A stretch of DNA of 64,000 nt, taken from Flavobacterium sp. ZT3R18 (GTDB lineage Bacteria; Bacteroidota; Bacteroidia; Flavobacteriales; Flavobacteriaceae). The notes beneath the pieces were generated by a model. It did not search any database. It was not told the DNA's origin and saw nothing but the letters and a program-made list of their open reading frames with translations. How positions within the stretch are numbered: position 1 is the stretch's first letter; every line of letters starts with the position of its first letter. Location of the stretch: NCBI RefSeq assembly GCF_007097385.1, contig NZ_VJZS01000015.1:17100-81099 (forward strand), given 5' to 3'. Below are positions 27,558 to 37,196 of the stretch, one piece after another. The translations under genes were made by a program, and so were the position numbers.

Positions 27558-29660
27558 ATGACAAACGAACAACTCAAAAAACTAGAAAATGACCTTTGGG
27601 CATCTGCTAACTCTCTTAGAGCGTATGGTGGATTAAAAGCGGCTGATTATGCTGTTCCCGTATTAGGTTTAATTTTTCTACGATTTGCAGAAAATAAATA
27701 CACCCATTACGAAGCCGAGATCATTAAGGAATACGAAGCCGACAAAGGAACGCGCATGGAACGCTCTTTAGCTTCTATTGCTTTGGCTAAATGTGGGTTC
27801 TATTTACCCGATCATGCCCGTTATGATTATTTACTTACACTTCCTGGCGACCAAAGCATGGCAAAAGCCTTGCGACAAGCTATGGAAGGCATTGAAGAAT
27901 ACCAAGACGAAAAGTTTAAGGACGTTTTGCCTAAAGAAGCTTATTTTGACATAGAAAAAAAGAAAGCCGATATACTACCACAATTACTAAAAACATTCTC
28001 TGATATTCCAATGGATGCTACAGGGGATATTTTTGGGAAGATTTATGAATATTTCCTTGGCGAATTTGCCATGAGTGAAGGACAAAAAGGAGGCGAATTC
28101 TTTACGCCAACTTCTGTCGTTCGTTTTATTGTAGAAGTTATTGAACCCTACGCAGGAAAAATTTACGATCCTGCCTGCGGTTCCGGTGGAATGTTTGTGC
28201 AAAGTGCTACGTTCGTACAAGAAGCCAAACATGACCTCAGCGATATTTATGTATATGGTCAGGAATATATGGGCGAAACCGCTCGTTTGGCCAAAATGAA
28301 CTTGATGGTCAATAATATTCGTGGCGAAATTACCGAAACCAACTCCTATGAAAATGATCCTTATAATGGTTTAGGAAAGTTCGACTTCGTAATGGCCAAT
28401 CCGCCGTTTAATGTAAAATCTGTAAAGGAAACTACCGTAAAAAACGATGAACGCTTTTATAAATACGGTCTACCCAAAAACAAAGGCAAAAACACCAACG
28501 ACAGCATTACCGATGCCAATTACCTTTGGATTTCTCTGTTTGCCACTTCGCTAAACAAAAAAGGAAGAGCCGGTTTTGTAATGCCCAACTCCGCTTCTGA
28601 TGCTGGAAATTCGGAATACGACATTCGTAAAAAAATTGTAGATAGTGGCATTGTAGATTGTATGGTTTCTATGCCTTCTAATATGTTTTTTACCGTTACA
28701 TTACCAGCAACACTTTGGTTTTTTGATAAACAAAAAGTAAACACAGAGCGAAAAGACCAAATTCTTTTTATTGATGCCCGAAATACCTATCACCAAATAG
28801 ATCGTGCGCATCGTGAATGGAAAGAAGAACACATCCAAAACCTGACTGCCATTGTGCGCTTGTATCGTGGAGAAAACGAGCGTTACCTGGAATTAGTAAG
28901 CCATTATATAGAAGAAGCAAATGAAGCGACACAAGCAGTGCCTGCTTCGTTTGAGGTTTTCAATAATCAATTAAAAACAGTTGTTACAAACTTGCAACAA
29001 TATGCTCTAGACAGCAAAGCCAAACACAAAGGCGATGCCCTAAAAAAACTAAATGAAAGTGGGGTACTCCAAAAAATAAACGATTTGGTTTTACCGGAAT
29101 TGTCTTTACCAGTCATTGCGAGGAACGAAGCAATCACATCCAACAAACAGCAGCTGGCTTTTTCAAAAAAATTAGCCGTTTACACCACCCAACTAAAAGA
29201 ACTAGATGCCACGCTAAAAACCAACAAAGACACTTTAACTGAAATTTGGGGAGCAGCAGATAAACTATTAAAAATTAAAACCGACAAAGACTGGGCAAAC
29301 TTAGGTCTGAACCAAATGAAAGCCTTGGACGAATTGCAACAAAAATGGAAAACTGCTATTGAAAAAGTAAATTATTGGTTTACCAATTTAGATTGGTTAC
29401 AATCTCGTTTCCCAGAAGCAAAATATATTGACGTAGTGGGTCTATGTAAAGTAGCTGATAAAATAGAATATGCTGAGGAACAAGATTATTCTTTGAATGC
29501 AGGGAGATATGTCGGAATAGAAATTGAAGATGATAATACAAGTGTTCTAGACTTCAAAAATAAAATAATAACTCAATCTAAAAAACTTGACAAATTAGAA
29601 GAAAACGCTACTAATTTAGGAATTTTGATTAAAGAAAATATTAAATCTTTATTTGTATGA
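27558..29660 (+). CDS. hsdM: Type I restriction-modification DNA methyltransferase, subunit M
   Basis: The protein has 700 residues. An N-terminal HsdM_N helical domain (LENDLWASANSLRAYGGLKAADYAVPVLGLIFLRFAENKY) is followed by the N6-adenine methylase core: motif I DPACGSGGMF (P205-G211) and motif IV NPPF (N281). With HsdS it should methylate adenine in the bipartite target site. The C-terminal 200 residues are longer than in the shortest HsdM proteins and end in a coiled coil. At about residues 518-530 (PVIARNEAITSN) the DNA carries a REP-like sequence, so this stretch is probably a repeat insertion kept in frame. The stop overlaps hsdS by 4 bp. Confidence 0.95.
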   Translation: MTNEQLKKLENDLWASANSLRAYGGLKAADYAVPVLGLIFLRFAENKYTHYEAEIIKEYEADKGTRMERSLASIALAKCGFYLPDHARYDYLLTLPGDQSMAKALRQAMEGIEEYQDEKFKDVLPKEAYFDIEKKKADILPQLLKTFSDIPMDATGDIFGKIYEYFLGEFAMSEGQKGGEFFTPTSVVRFIVEVIEPYAGKIYDPACGSGGMFVQSATFVQEAKHDLSDIYVYGQEYMGETARLAKMNLMVNNIRGEITETNSYENDPYNGLGKFDFVMANPPFNVKSVKETTVKNDERFYKYGLPKNKGKNTNDSITDANYLWISLFATSLNKKGRAGFVMPNSASDAGNSEYDIRKKIVDSGIVDCMVSMPSNMFFTVTLPATLWFFDKQKVNTERKDQILFIDARNTYHQIDRAHREWKEEHIQNLTAIVRLYRGENERYLELVSHYIEEANEATQAVPASFEVFNNQLKTVVTNLQQYALDSKAKHKGDALKKLNESGVLQKINDLVLPELSLPVIARNEAITSNKQQLAFSKKLAVYTTQLKELDATLKTNKDTLTEIWGAADKLLKIKTDKDWANLGLNQMKALDELQQKWKTAIEKVNYWFTNLDWLQSRFPEAKYIDVVGLCKVADKIEYAEEQDYSLNAGRYVGIEIEDDNTSVLDFKNKIITQSKKLDKLEENATNLGILIKENIKSLFV
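29111..29140 (+). repeat. REP-like palindromic sequence inserted in frame in hsdM
   Basis: GTCATTGCGAGGAACGAAGC followed by AATCACATC. ATTGC (29115-29119) and GCAAT (29130-29134) are inverted. The string closely matches the widespread CATTGCGAGGAACGAAGCAA type intergenic repeat, from memory and not searched. It is read as PVIARNEAITSN inside hsdM. Confidence 0.6.
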
Positions 29661-30859
29661 TCGAAGAGTTGAGGTTAGACGATTTAATTACCCTTCAAAG
29701 AGGTTTCGACATTACTGTAAAAGAGCAAACGGCCGGTTCAATACCTATCATATCTTCTGGAGGAATTTCAAGTTATCATAACGAATTTAAGGTTAAAGGA
29801 CCTGGAGTTGTTATTGGAAGGAAGGGTACTTTGGGCAAAGTGTATTTTTCATCTGAAAACTATTGGCCACATGACACTACTTTATGGATTAAAGATTTTA
29901 AGGGTAATGATCCTAAATTTATTTATTATCTATTACAGGTTCTTCATTTTGAAAAATTTGATGCTGGTGCAGCAAACCCTACATTAAATAGAAATCATAT
30001 ACATTCACTAAAATTAAAAGTCCCCAAAAAGGAATATAGAAGTAAAATAGCCTCCATCCTATCTTCTTATGATGAATTGATTGAAAACAACAAGCAACGC
30101 ATCAAGCTATTAGAAGAAATGGCAGAAGAAATTTATAAAGAATGGTTTGTAAGGTTGCGTTTTCCTGGTTTTGAAAATGCTAAAATCATTGAAGGGTTGC
30201 CTGAGGGTTGGAAAAAAAAACCTATCGATGAATTTTCTTCATTTAGTATGTCAAAAGCTAAACTAAAAAAGTTTAATGATACTAAAACATATATAGCTAC
30301 AGCTGATGTTACAGATATTAATATTACAGGACAAGGTGAAATTATTGATTGGGAAAATAAACCATCTAGAGCACAACTTGTACCGGAATTAAATTCTGTT
30401 TTTTTTGCTAGAATGAGTAATACATACAAAGTTTTAGTTTTTTCAGAAACAAATAAAGAACTCATTGAGGAATTAGCTTTAACAAGTGGTTTTCTTGGTT
30501 TAAAAGCTCCAAATGAAAAATTTCTACCTTATTTATTTTGGTTAATAAAAAGCAATTCATTTCACAATTACAAAGATGTATTTGCAAATGGAGCAACACA
30601 AGTTTCATTGACTAATGAAGGCTTTCATAATATCAAATTAATTGAGCCTTGTATAACTGTTATTGAGAAATTTGGTGAAACAACATTACCTTTTTTAAAT
30701 GAAATAATTACCTTGAACAAGAAGATCCAACTCCTTCAAGAAACCCGAGATTTGTTATTGCCACGATTAATTAGTGGTAAATTGAGTGTGGAGCATTTAG
30801 TGGAGGAAGAAAAAAACTTAATGGCAGCAGAGCCCGTTTCAGCTTATGGAAAAAACTAA
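29657..30859 (+). CDS. hsdS: Type I restriction-modification specificity subunit S
   Basis: The protein has 400 residues with two target recognition domains. The first covers about residues 1-130 (VIGRKGTLGKVYFSSENYWPHDTTLWIKD, NPTLNRNHIHSLKLKVP). A conserved helix (IASILSSYDELIENNKQRIKLLEEMAEEIYKEWFVR) follows, then a second TRD (about 180-345) and a second conserved helix (ITLNKKIQLLQETRDLLLPRLISGKL). It sets the recognised DNA sequence of the complex; the two TRDs suggest a bipartite asymmetric site. Overlaps hsdM by 4 bp and the following broken gene by 14 bp. Confidence 0.93.
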   Translation: MIEELRLDDLITLQRGFDITVKEQTAGSIPIISSGGISSYHNEFKVKGPGVVIGRKGTLGKVYFSSENYWPHDTTLWIKDFKGNDPKFIYYLLQVLHFEKFDAGAANPTLNRNHIHSLKLKVPKKEYRSKIASILSSYDELIENNKQRIKLLEEMAEEIYKEWFVRLRFPGFENAKIIEGLPEGWKKKPIDEFSSFSMSKAKLKKFNDTKTYIATADVTDINITGQGEIIDWENKPSRAQLVPELNSVFFARMSNTYKVLVFSETNKELIEELALTSGFLGLKAPNEKFLPYLFWLIKSNSFHNYKDVFANGATQVSLTNEGFHNIKLIEPCITVIEKFGETTLPFLNEIITLNKKIQLLQETRDLLLPRLISGKLSVEHLVEEEKNLMAAEPVSAYGKN

Positions 30860-31398
30860 AAAGGAAACTTTTTTACTCTCGCAAAGCTTTAAAGAAACCT
30901 TGTCGTTAGAAAAATTAAATGCATTAACAACAGCATATAACGATGCAATAGCCAATAGTAATTTATTTTTTCCAAATCAGGAAACCTTGCAAGTAATGCT
31001 TTGGGCAAAAAGAGAAAAAATAACTTTTGGCCCTTATCAAGACTTAACTTTTTTTTGAAATTAGCAATCGCATCTATTCTGATTTGGTTTTGTTAGAAGC
31101 AGCTCAAGTTTTGTTTAGAGAACACAAAATAAAAAGCATACAACTAAACATGAGCAATCATGCAGGCAATGACTTGTCAGTAATTGACAAAGACAATAAA
31201 GCACTTGTTGGAGAAGCTTTTAACACGGCTCATTCCTTTTTTCAAGTAAAAATGAGAAGTGAGCTGAAGAAATTTAGTGATGGTAAATCCGGTTAAATTG
31301 CCTTCAACGAAACTGCACTAAATGATAGAAATAAAATATTTCTTAATAAAAATAGAAAAGAATTTCCTAATATTGAATTTGTAATTTGTAAGATCTAA
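30846..31398 (+). pseudogene. Frameshifted accessory gene between hsdS and the DUF262 gene
   Basis: Two frames join into one protein of about 185 residues. The first part ends ...KREKITFGPYQDLTFF at TGA 31056-31058, just after an eight-T run. With one T fewer the frame continues EISNRIYSDLVLLEAAQVLF...VIDKDNKALVGEAFNTAHSFFQVKMRSELKKF. A second lesion, TAA 31294-31296 after GKSG, is followed in the same frame by IAFNETALNDRNKIFLNKNR...FVICKI and a final stop. One shift plus one nonsense codon point to real decay; the T run alone could also be a sequencing error. I do not recognise the family. Its position inside the hsd cluster suggests a restriction accessory factor. Confidence 0.6.
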
Positions 31399-31412
31399 TT
31401 AAAAAAATGTAA

Positions 31413-33077
31413 ATGGATTATAAATCAACCATTAGCGATATATTCAGTCCTCGTAAAAATCTATTTTCAGTACCCAATTATCAGCGCGCCTATTCTTGGG
31501 AAAAAGAAAAACAAATCAAACAGTTTCTTACGGATTTAAAGGAACATCCGATATCTGTTTCCCAATATCACTTAGGACATTTTCTATTTGAGGCTGACGA
31601 ACACAATAAAAATAAGTTCTGGATTATTGATGGTCAACAGCGACTTACAACTGTGGTTATTTTTTTAAGCTGTGTTTACAACAAAATTAAGAATTTAGAA
31701 AACTACAAATCTGTCGCAACAAATATTTATAATGAGTATTTGGAAAACACAGATGGAGAACAAAAATATTCTACCGTAAGCTATGATGATAATTTTTTTC
31801 GAAATCTAATTATTAAACCTGTTTCAGATACAATAGATACCCGTTCAAGAAGAAGAATTTCAGAATCATTTGAATATTTCACCGATGAATTCAATAAAAA
31901 AGATGTTTCAATTGAAGAAATTCTTCGTTGGAAAGATTTAATTGAAAATGCTAAAATCACTACTGATTCCGTTTCTGATAAATCAGAAGCTACTCAATTA
32001 TTCACTTTCCAAAATGATAGAGGAAAAGATTTAACAGAACTAGAAAAATTAAAATCTTTTCTAATGTTTAATATTTATCTGGATTGTACTGTTTCAGGTA
32101 TAAATCCAAATAGAGATATTTCCTATGTCGAAAAAGAATTTGAAACTATTTATCAATTATTAGAAGTTATAAAAATTGCTGATGAAGATCAAGTTTTAAA
32201 TTATCACACCATTGCTTTTATTTCAAACGATGGCACTTCTCTGGAAAGAGTAAAAAAAACCATCAAGAAACAAGATGATAAATCACAATGGGTAAGAGAA
32301 TTTTCGGTAGCATTAAAAACGAGTTTCACTTCTGTAATTGAAATCCAAAAATTAAAAAACAAGGAAATTTTATTAGCTGATATACTTTACCTCGATCAAT
32401 ATAATAGCTTCCCTATTCTTTTAAAGCTTTTTCATTATCATAAGATAGAGCAAATTCAAAAAACACTTAGACTTATAGAAATTATATTGTTTAAAATGGA
32501 ATACACAGTTGGTAATTATCGAACCAATAGACTGCATTCAATGGCTTTGAATTATAAAGGGGATTCCGAAAAATTAGAGAATTCACTATTGGTAATTGCA
32601 GAAAATGGGTTTAAAGAGTATTGGAATTTCACAGGTGATTTTGAACGATGTTTAAAGGGAGATTATCACTATTGGTCGATTACTAAATATCTATTATGGA
32701 AATATGAAAATAAGCTGAGAGCAGAAGATAGAGAACCGGCAATGAAGTATTCCGATTTCGCAAACCTTTATGGAAAACATAAATTAGAGAATACGTTAGA
32801 TCATTGGACTCCACAGAAACCAAAAGGAGTTGAATACACACAAATTTTTAAAGACAAATTTTTAAATAATTTAGGAAATTTAGTGTTGTCAACCAGAGGA
32901 CGTAATGCAAGTGATAGTAATGATATGCCTTCTGATAGAGAAACACATTCAGTTTTAATTCAAAGACAAAAGTTAGAACCTTTTAAAAACAACTGGAGTG
33001 ATGTTGAAATAAAAAATCGTCAAGACGACATAGTAACTTTTGCAAAAGAATATTGGAATCCAAATAAAATAGTTTAA
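31413..33077 (+). CDS. DUF262/DUF1524 (GmrSD-type) protein within the type I locus
   Basis: The protein has 554 residues. The N-terminal DUF262 domain shows VPNYQRAYSWEKEKQIKQFL and FWIIDGQQRLTT (about residues 70-81; the DGQQR motif is diagnostic). The C-terminal DUF1524 region contains LDHWTPQKPKG and FLNNLGNLVLSTRGRNASDSND, the HNH-like nuclease part. GmrSD proteins cut modified (for example glucosylated) phage DNA, and fused single-chain forms are common in defence islands. Lying between hsdS and hsdR, it may act with the type I system or add protection against phages with modified DNA. It starts 15 bp after the broken gene and ends 4 bp before hsdR. Confidence 0.9.
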   Translation: MDYKSTISDIFSPRKNLFSVPNYQRAYSWEKEKQIKQFLTDLKEHPISVSQYHLGHFLFEADEHNKNKFWIIDGQQRLTTVVIFLSCVYNKIKNLENYKSVATNIYNEYLENTDGEQKYSTVSYDDNFFRNLIIKPVSDTIDTRSRRRISESFEYFTDEFNKKDVSIEEILRWKDLIENAKITTDSVSDKSEATQLFTFQNDRGKDLTELEKLKSFLMFNIYLDCTVSGINPNRDISYVEKEFETIYQLLEVIKIADEDQVLNYHTIAFISNDGTSLERVKKTIKKQDDKSQWVREFSVALKTSFTSVIEIQKLKNKEILLADILYLDQYNSFPILLKLFHYHKIEQIQKTLRLIEIILFKMEYTVGNYRTNRLHSMALNYKGDSEKLENSLLVIAENGFKEYWNFTGDFERCLKGDYHYWSITKYLLWKYENKLRAEDREPAMKYSDFANLYGKHKLENTLDHWTPQKPKGVEYTQIFKDKFLNNLGNLVLSTRGRNASDSNDMPSDRETHSVLIQRQKLEPFKNNWSDVEIKNRQDDIVTFAKEYWNPNKIV

Positions 33078-33081
33078 TAAC

Positions 33082-36000
33082 ATGGCCTATCTAAACGAAT
33101 CACATATTGAAGAAGCCGACATTAATTTCTTTGTCGAAAAATTAGGCTACACTCATATCAATGCATGGGAAAAACAACTTATCGGAAGACACAGCCTGAA
33201 AGAGGTGGTTTTAAGAGATCGGCTAAAGACTAATTTAATAAATTTAAACCAACATTTACCGGAATTGTGTATTGACCATGCGGTTAGCGAAATAACCAAA
33301 AGCAGAGCTACGCTAACTCCTGTGATTGCAAATAAAGAAGTTTATGATCTCATTAAAAATGGCGTTCAAGTAGATTACATCAATGAGCATGGAAGAGAAG
33401 AAAACGATTATGTGAAAGTGATTGATTTTAGTCCTGAAAATGGCAATGATTTCTTGTTAGTATCCCAATTAAGTATTGAATACCAAGAAACACAAAACAT
33501 TACCCGCAGACCCGATTTGATATTATATGTCAATGGATTGCCATTGGTAATGATTGAGTTAAAAAATGCTACAGAAAAGGTAAAAGCAGGATACGATAAA
33601 AATCTAAAGGACTATCAAAGAGATATTCCACAATTGTTTTGGTTCAATCTCTTTGTGTGTATCTCAAATGGCATCCAAACAAGGGTAGGATCTTTTAATT
33701 CCCCTTGGGGTCATTTTTTCTCCTGGTTAAAACTAACAGACACGGCCATAACGCATGAGCAACCCACAAAAGAGGAAATAGAAGAAGAAAGTGAAAGAAC
33801 TGGAGAACATTTAAGTCTCAAAATATTCGGTGAAGGGCTATGTCAAAAAGAGGCTTTGATTGATTACTTTGAAAATTTTGTATTGTACCACAAAAACAAA
33901 GTCAAGATCATTGCCAAAAATCACCAATATTTGGGGGTGAATAATGCTTTAGTTGCTCTTCAGTATAAGAAAACTAATAAGGGGAAATTAGGTATATTTT
34001 GGCATACACAAGGTTCTGGAAAATCGTATTCTATGATATTTTTCTCCAGAAAAATTCAACGCAAAGTTATTGGCAATTGGTCCTTCTTGATTATTACCGA
34101 TCGTAAAGATTTGGATGGTCAGATCTATAGAAACTTTCTGGAAACAGATACAATTGTCGAAACCAAAGACCAAAAAGAAAACTATTTCAGACCTGCAAAT
34201 AAGGAAAAACTCGCAGCATATCTACAATCAAACAGAGCTTATGTATTCTCACTTATTTTTAAATTTGGCATTGAAAGCGGTAAAACCTTCAAGCAGCTTA
34301 CTGACAGAAACGATTGGATTGTAATTGTAGATGAAGCCCATAGAACACAATACAAAGGCTTGGCCGAGAACATGCGAATTGGTCTGCCCAATGCGCAATA
34401 TATTGCCTTTACGGGTACCCCTTTATTAAAAAGCGAGCTCACAAAAGATTGGTTTGGCAAGTATATTTCAGAATATAATTTTGCACAGAGTATTGAAGAT
34501 GAAGCTACGGTTCCATTATATTATAGAAAGAGTGTTCCAAAAGTAGAACAGGTTAACCCTGATTTGGTTGGAGAAGCAGCCGCTATTCTGGAAGATGAAA
34601 ATCTAACCGAAGAGCAAAGAAAAAAACTAGATAGAGAATATTCAACTTTACTCAATGTAGTTAGAAGAGATGACCGTCTGGAAGAAATAGCAAAACATAT
34701 TGTAAAACATTTTCCCTCTCGTTTAGATGTAATAGACGATGAAAAAAGAAGAAGACCAATGAAAGCGATGGTTATCAGTATTGATAAATTCACCGCAGTG
34801 AAGATGTATGACAAAGTGCAATATCACTTGAAAGAGGAAATAAAAGAGCTGAGAAAAAAGATAGTCATTGAAACAAATCCGGAAATAAAAACGAGGTATG
34901 AAAAAGCCATTGTTTTTATGAACGAAACAAAAATGGCAGTTGTAATAAGTCAGGAAGGAAGTGATAAGGAAGAGGAAGAAAAATTTCACAAAGAAGGATT
35001 AGACATAAGACTTCATAGAAAATTGATGGATAGCCCTGATGATGATGGGCGTAATATTGAAGATTATTTCAAGGATCCGAACAACACGTATCGTATTGTT
35101 TTTGTAACTGCCATGTGGATGACCGGTTTTGACGCACCATCAGTATCTACTTTGTATTTGGATAAACCATTACAAAATCATACGCTAATGCAAACCATTG
35201 CAAGAGCAAATCGTGTAATTGAAGGCAAGAAAAACGGTTTGGTTATTGACTATTTTGGGGTTTTTAGAAATCTAAAAATGGCTTTGGCGGCTTATGCGGA
35301 AGGAACAAAAGGAAAAGCGAATGATGGCCATGATGAGGAAGAGTATCCTGTAAAAGAGTTTGAAGAATTAATAGCATTATTAAATGAAGGAATTGCCGAG
35401 GCAAAAGTATATTGCAAAAACTTGGGAGCAGATATTGACCATATTCTAAACCTGGGAGAAAAAGGATTTAAAGAAATTGAATTATTTCAGGAATACGCTA
35501 ACATCATTCTGGGTAAAGATGAATTTAGAAAGCAATTGGGGTTATTTGTTAATACCATTGCATCATTATATGATTCTGCGAAACCAGAAGTCTATGATTT
35601 TCCTGTAATCAAAAGGCACAGAGATGTATTTCTATATCTGAGAGCTGTTGTAGATAGAAATGTAGATCAGGATGAAGCCGTAGAAAGAGCAAAAAAGAAA
35701 ATTGATGCTTTATTGGACTCCAGCATTTTGGGCAAAGGTGATTTACAAGATCCAAGCGAAAAATACAGTATAGACTCTTCAAAACAAATCGATTTGAGCA
35801 AATTGAATTTTGCTTTACTACGAGACGAATTCCCAGAGAAGAAACATAAAAACATTCAATTTGCAGACCTTAGGGAGTTATTGGAAATTAAGTTGAAACA
35901 AATGATGGCCCAAAACAAAACAAGAGGTTCATTTTTAGAAAGTTTTCAAAAAGTCATTGACGATTACAATTCTGGAAGTTTATCAATTGAGCAGGCTTAT

Positions 36001-36375
36001 GAAGATTTATTGAAACTAGCAGAAGAATCGAATGAAGAGCAACAAAGAGCTGCCAAAAACGAAATGACCGAGGAAGAACAAGAATTATTTGACTTATTAA
36101 AAAAAGACAAACTAACTAAAGACGAAGAGAAAAGCGTAAAACTGGCCGCTAAAACATTATTGGAAAAACTATATGATGCTAAAAATAAAATATTAATTCA
36201 GGAATGGCATAAAGAAAAAGCTACTCAAGAAAAAGTAAGATGGGAAATTCAAATGGTATTGGGAAATCTTTTACCGGAAACCAGTTATGATAGAATGATA
36301 TTCTCTCAGAAAGTGGATGTTGCTTTTCGGCATTTTTATGAATTGGCGCAAATAGGAAGAGGTTTTGCGGCTTAA
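33082..36375 (+). CDS. hsdR: Type I restriction endonuclease subunit R
   Basis: The protein has 1097 residues. The N-terminal nuclease has a PD-(D/E)xK site (P144-D145 ... E159-L-K161, in RRPDLILYVNGLPLVMIELK). The SF2 translocase core contains Walker A QGSGKS (K314) and the DEAH box (D417-H420), later IAFTGTPLL and the motif VI-like region MQTIARANRV. A long helical C-terminal part (about 850-1097) should dock on the M2S core. It completes the HsdR/M/S system, so the locus is likely active apart from the broken accessory gene. Confidence 0.95.
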   Translation: MAYLNESHIEEADINFFVEKLGYTHINAWEKQLIGRHSLKEVVLRDRLKTNLINLNQHLPELCIDHAVSEITKSRATLTPVIANKEVYDLIKNGVQVDYINEHGREENDYVKVIDFSPENGNDFLLVSQLSIEYQETQNITRRPDLILYVNGLPLVMIELKNATEKVKAGYDKNLKDYQRDIPQLFWFNLFVCISNGIQTRVGSFNSPWGHFFSWLKLTDTAITHEQPTKEEIEEESERTGEHLSLKIFGEGLCQKEALIDYFENFVLYHKNKVKIIAKNHQYLGVNNALVALQYKKTNKGKLGIFWHTQGSGKSYSMIFFSRKIQRKVIGNWSFLIITDRKDLDGQIYRNFLETDTIVETKDQKENYFRPANKEKLAAYLQSNRAYVFSLIFKFGIESGKTFKQLTDRNDWIVIVDEAHRTQYKGLAENMRIGLPNAQYIAFTGTPLLKSELTKDWFGKYISEYNFAQSIEDEATVPLYYRKSVPKVEQVNPDLVGEAAAILEDENLTEEQRKKLDREYSTLLNVVRRDDRLEEIAKHIVKHFPSRLDVIDDEKRRRPMKAMVISIDKFTAVKMYDKVQYHLKEEIKELRKKIVIETNPEIKTRYEKAIVFMNETKMAVVISQEGSDKEEEEKFHKEGLDIRLHRKLMDSPDDDGRNIEDYFKDPNNTYRIVFVTAMWMTGFDAPSVSTLYLDKPLQNHTLMQTIARANRVIEGKKNGLVIDYFGVFRNLKMALAAYAEGTKGKANDGHDEEEYPVKEFEELIALLNEGIAEAKVYCKNLGADIDHILNLGEKGFKEIELFQEYANIILGKDEFRKQLGLFVNTIASLYDSAKPEVYDFPVIKRHRDVFLYLRAVVDRNVDQDEAVERAKKKIDALLDSSILGKGDLQDPSEKYSIDSSKQIDLSKLNFALLRDEFPEKKHKNIQFADLRELLEIKLKQMMAQNKTRGSFLESFQKVIDDYNSGSLSIEQAYEDLLKLAEESNEEQQRAAKNEMTEEEQELFDLLKKDKLTKDEEKSVKLAAKTLLEKLYDAKNKILIQEWHKEKATQEKVRWEIQMVLGNLLPETSYDRMIFSQKVDVAFRHFYELAQIGRGFAA

Positions 36376-36446
36376 AACGAAAACATTCATTAAGGTGGGT
36401 TGAATGAGGAAGAAATTGTATAGAATAGTAAATAAAAATAGTTCTA

Positions 36447-36653
36447 ATGAAAATCATCAAAATTATAGTTGAAGAAACAAAAGACGGATTTACCGCCTAT
36501 GCCGATAACATTGAAGGCATTTATGCTGGTGGCGACACATTACAGGAAGTTAAACAGTCAGTTTTAAATGCTATCAGATTACTAAAGGAAAACAATACGC
36601 CCGAAAACGTTCCCGATGTTTTAAAAGGAGATTATCAGATAACTTACAGCTAA
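36447..36653 (+). CDS. HicB-like small protein
   Basis: The protein has 68 residues: MKIIKIIVEETKDGFTAYAD followed by IEGIYAGGDTLQEVKQSVLNAIRLL. This is the HicB-type partial RNase H-like fold (beta strand, GxxAY, GIYAGGDTLQE, then a helix) that acts as an antitoxin in HicAB pairs. No HicA-type double-stranded RNA-binding toxin lies beside it; instead a helix-turn-helix protein follows 11 bp later. In some HicB proteins the DNA-binding domain is fused at the C-terminus; here it may be a separate chain. Confidence 0.75.
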   Translation: MKIIKIIVEETKDGFTAYADNIEGIYAGGDTLQEVKQSVLNAIRLLKENNTPENVPDVLKGDYQITYS

Positions 36654-36664
36654 TTCTTTTTGAT

Positions 36665-37093
36665 ATGGAAGAACAACAAATACAATCGATTCAACACTAT
36701 AGAAAATATGGGTTTGAATTTTCTAAAGTTTCAGAAGATACTATTGTAATAAAGCAAGAAAGAGTATTAAATGGTTATGTCCTAAATCAAAAACAATTGG
36801 TTGAAATTGCCAAAAGTATCTTTCCGGATTATCATATAAAACCAGCAGTCTATAATTTGGACGTTGCTACTGTTACTATTGATTGGATTGAAGAAAAAAT
36901 GAAAGAATACGGAATTAAGAGAAACGATTTAATAAAACAATTAGCAATAGACAAATCGAATTTGAGTTTAATTTTATCATCAAACAAAGAACTGACAAAA
37001 CCAATGAGGGCTTTGTTTTTCTATTATTTTCTTAGTTATGAAATAAATCGAGATATTAGAAATGATGACAATTTTATGAATATGGGAAATTAG
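36665..37093 (+). CDS. Helix-turn-helix DNA-binding protein paired with the HicB-like gene
   Basis: The protein has 142 residues. The C-terminal half contains an XRE-like HTH (MKEYGIKRNDLIKQLAIDKSNLSLILSSNKELTKPMRALFFYYFLSYE, about residues 79-127). The N-terminal half (YRKYGFEFSKVSEDTIVIKQERVLNGYVLNQKQLVEIAKSIF) is uncharacterised. It follows the HicB-like gene by 11 bp and is probably a co-transcribed regulator, perhaps of the island. A toxin role cannot be excluded. Confidence 0.65.
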   Translation: MEEQQIQSIQHYRKYGFEFSKVSEDTIVIKQERVLNGYVLNQKQLVEIAKSIFPDYHIKPAVYNLDVATVTIDWIEEKMKEYGIKRNDLIKQLAIDKSNLSLILSSNKELTKPMRALFFYYFLSYEINRDIRNDDNFMNMGN

Positions 37094-37196
37094 ATTATGG
37101 GAAATTTAGAAGTAAAAGAAAAAAATATCAAAATCGATCACAGCAAATAGCAATTTACGATTTATCCAAAGATAGTATAGAGAAAATCAGCCCATT

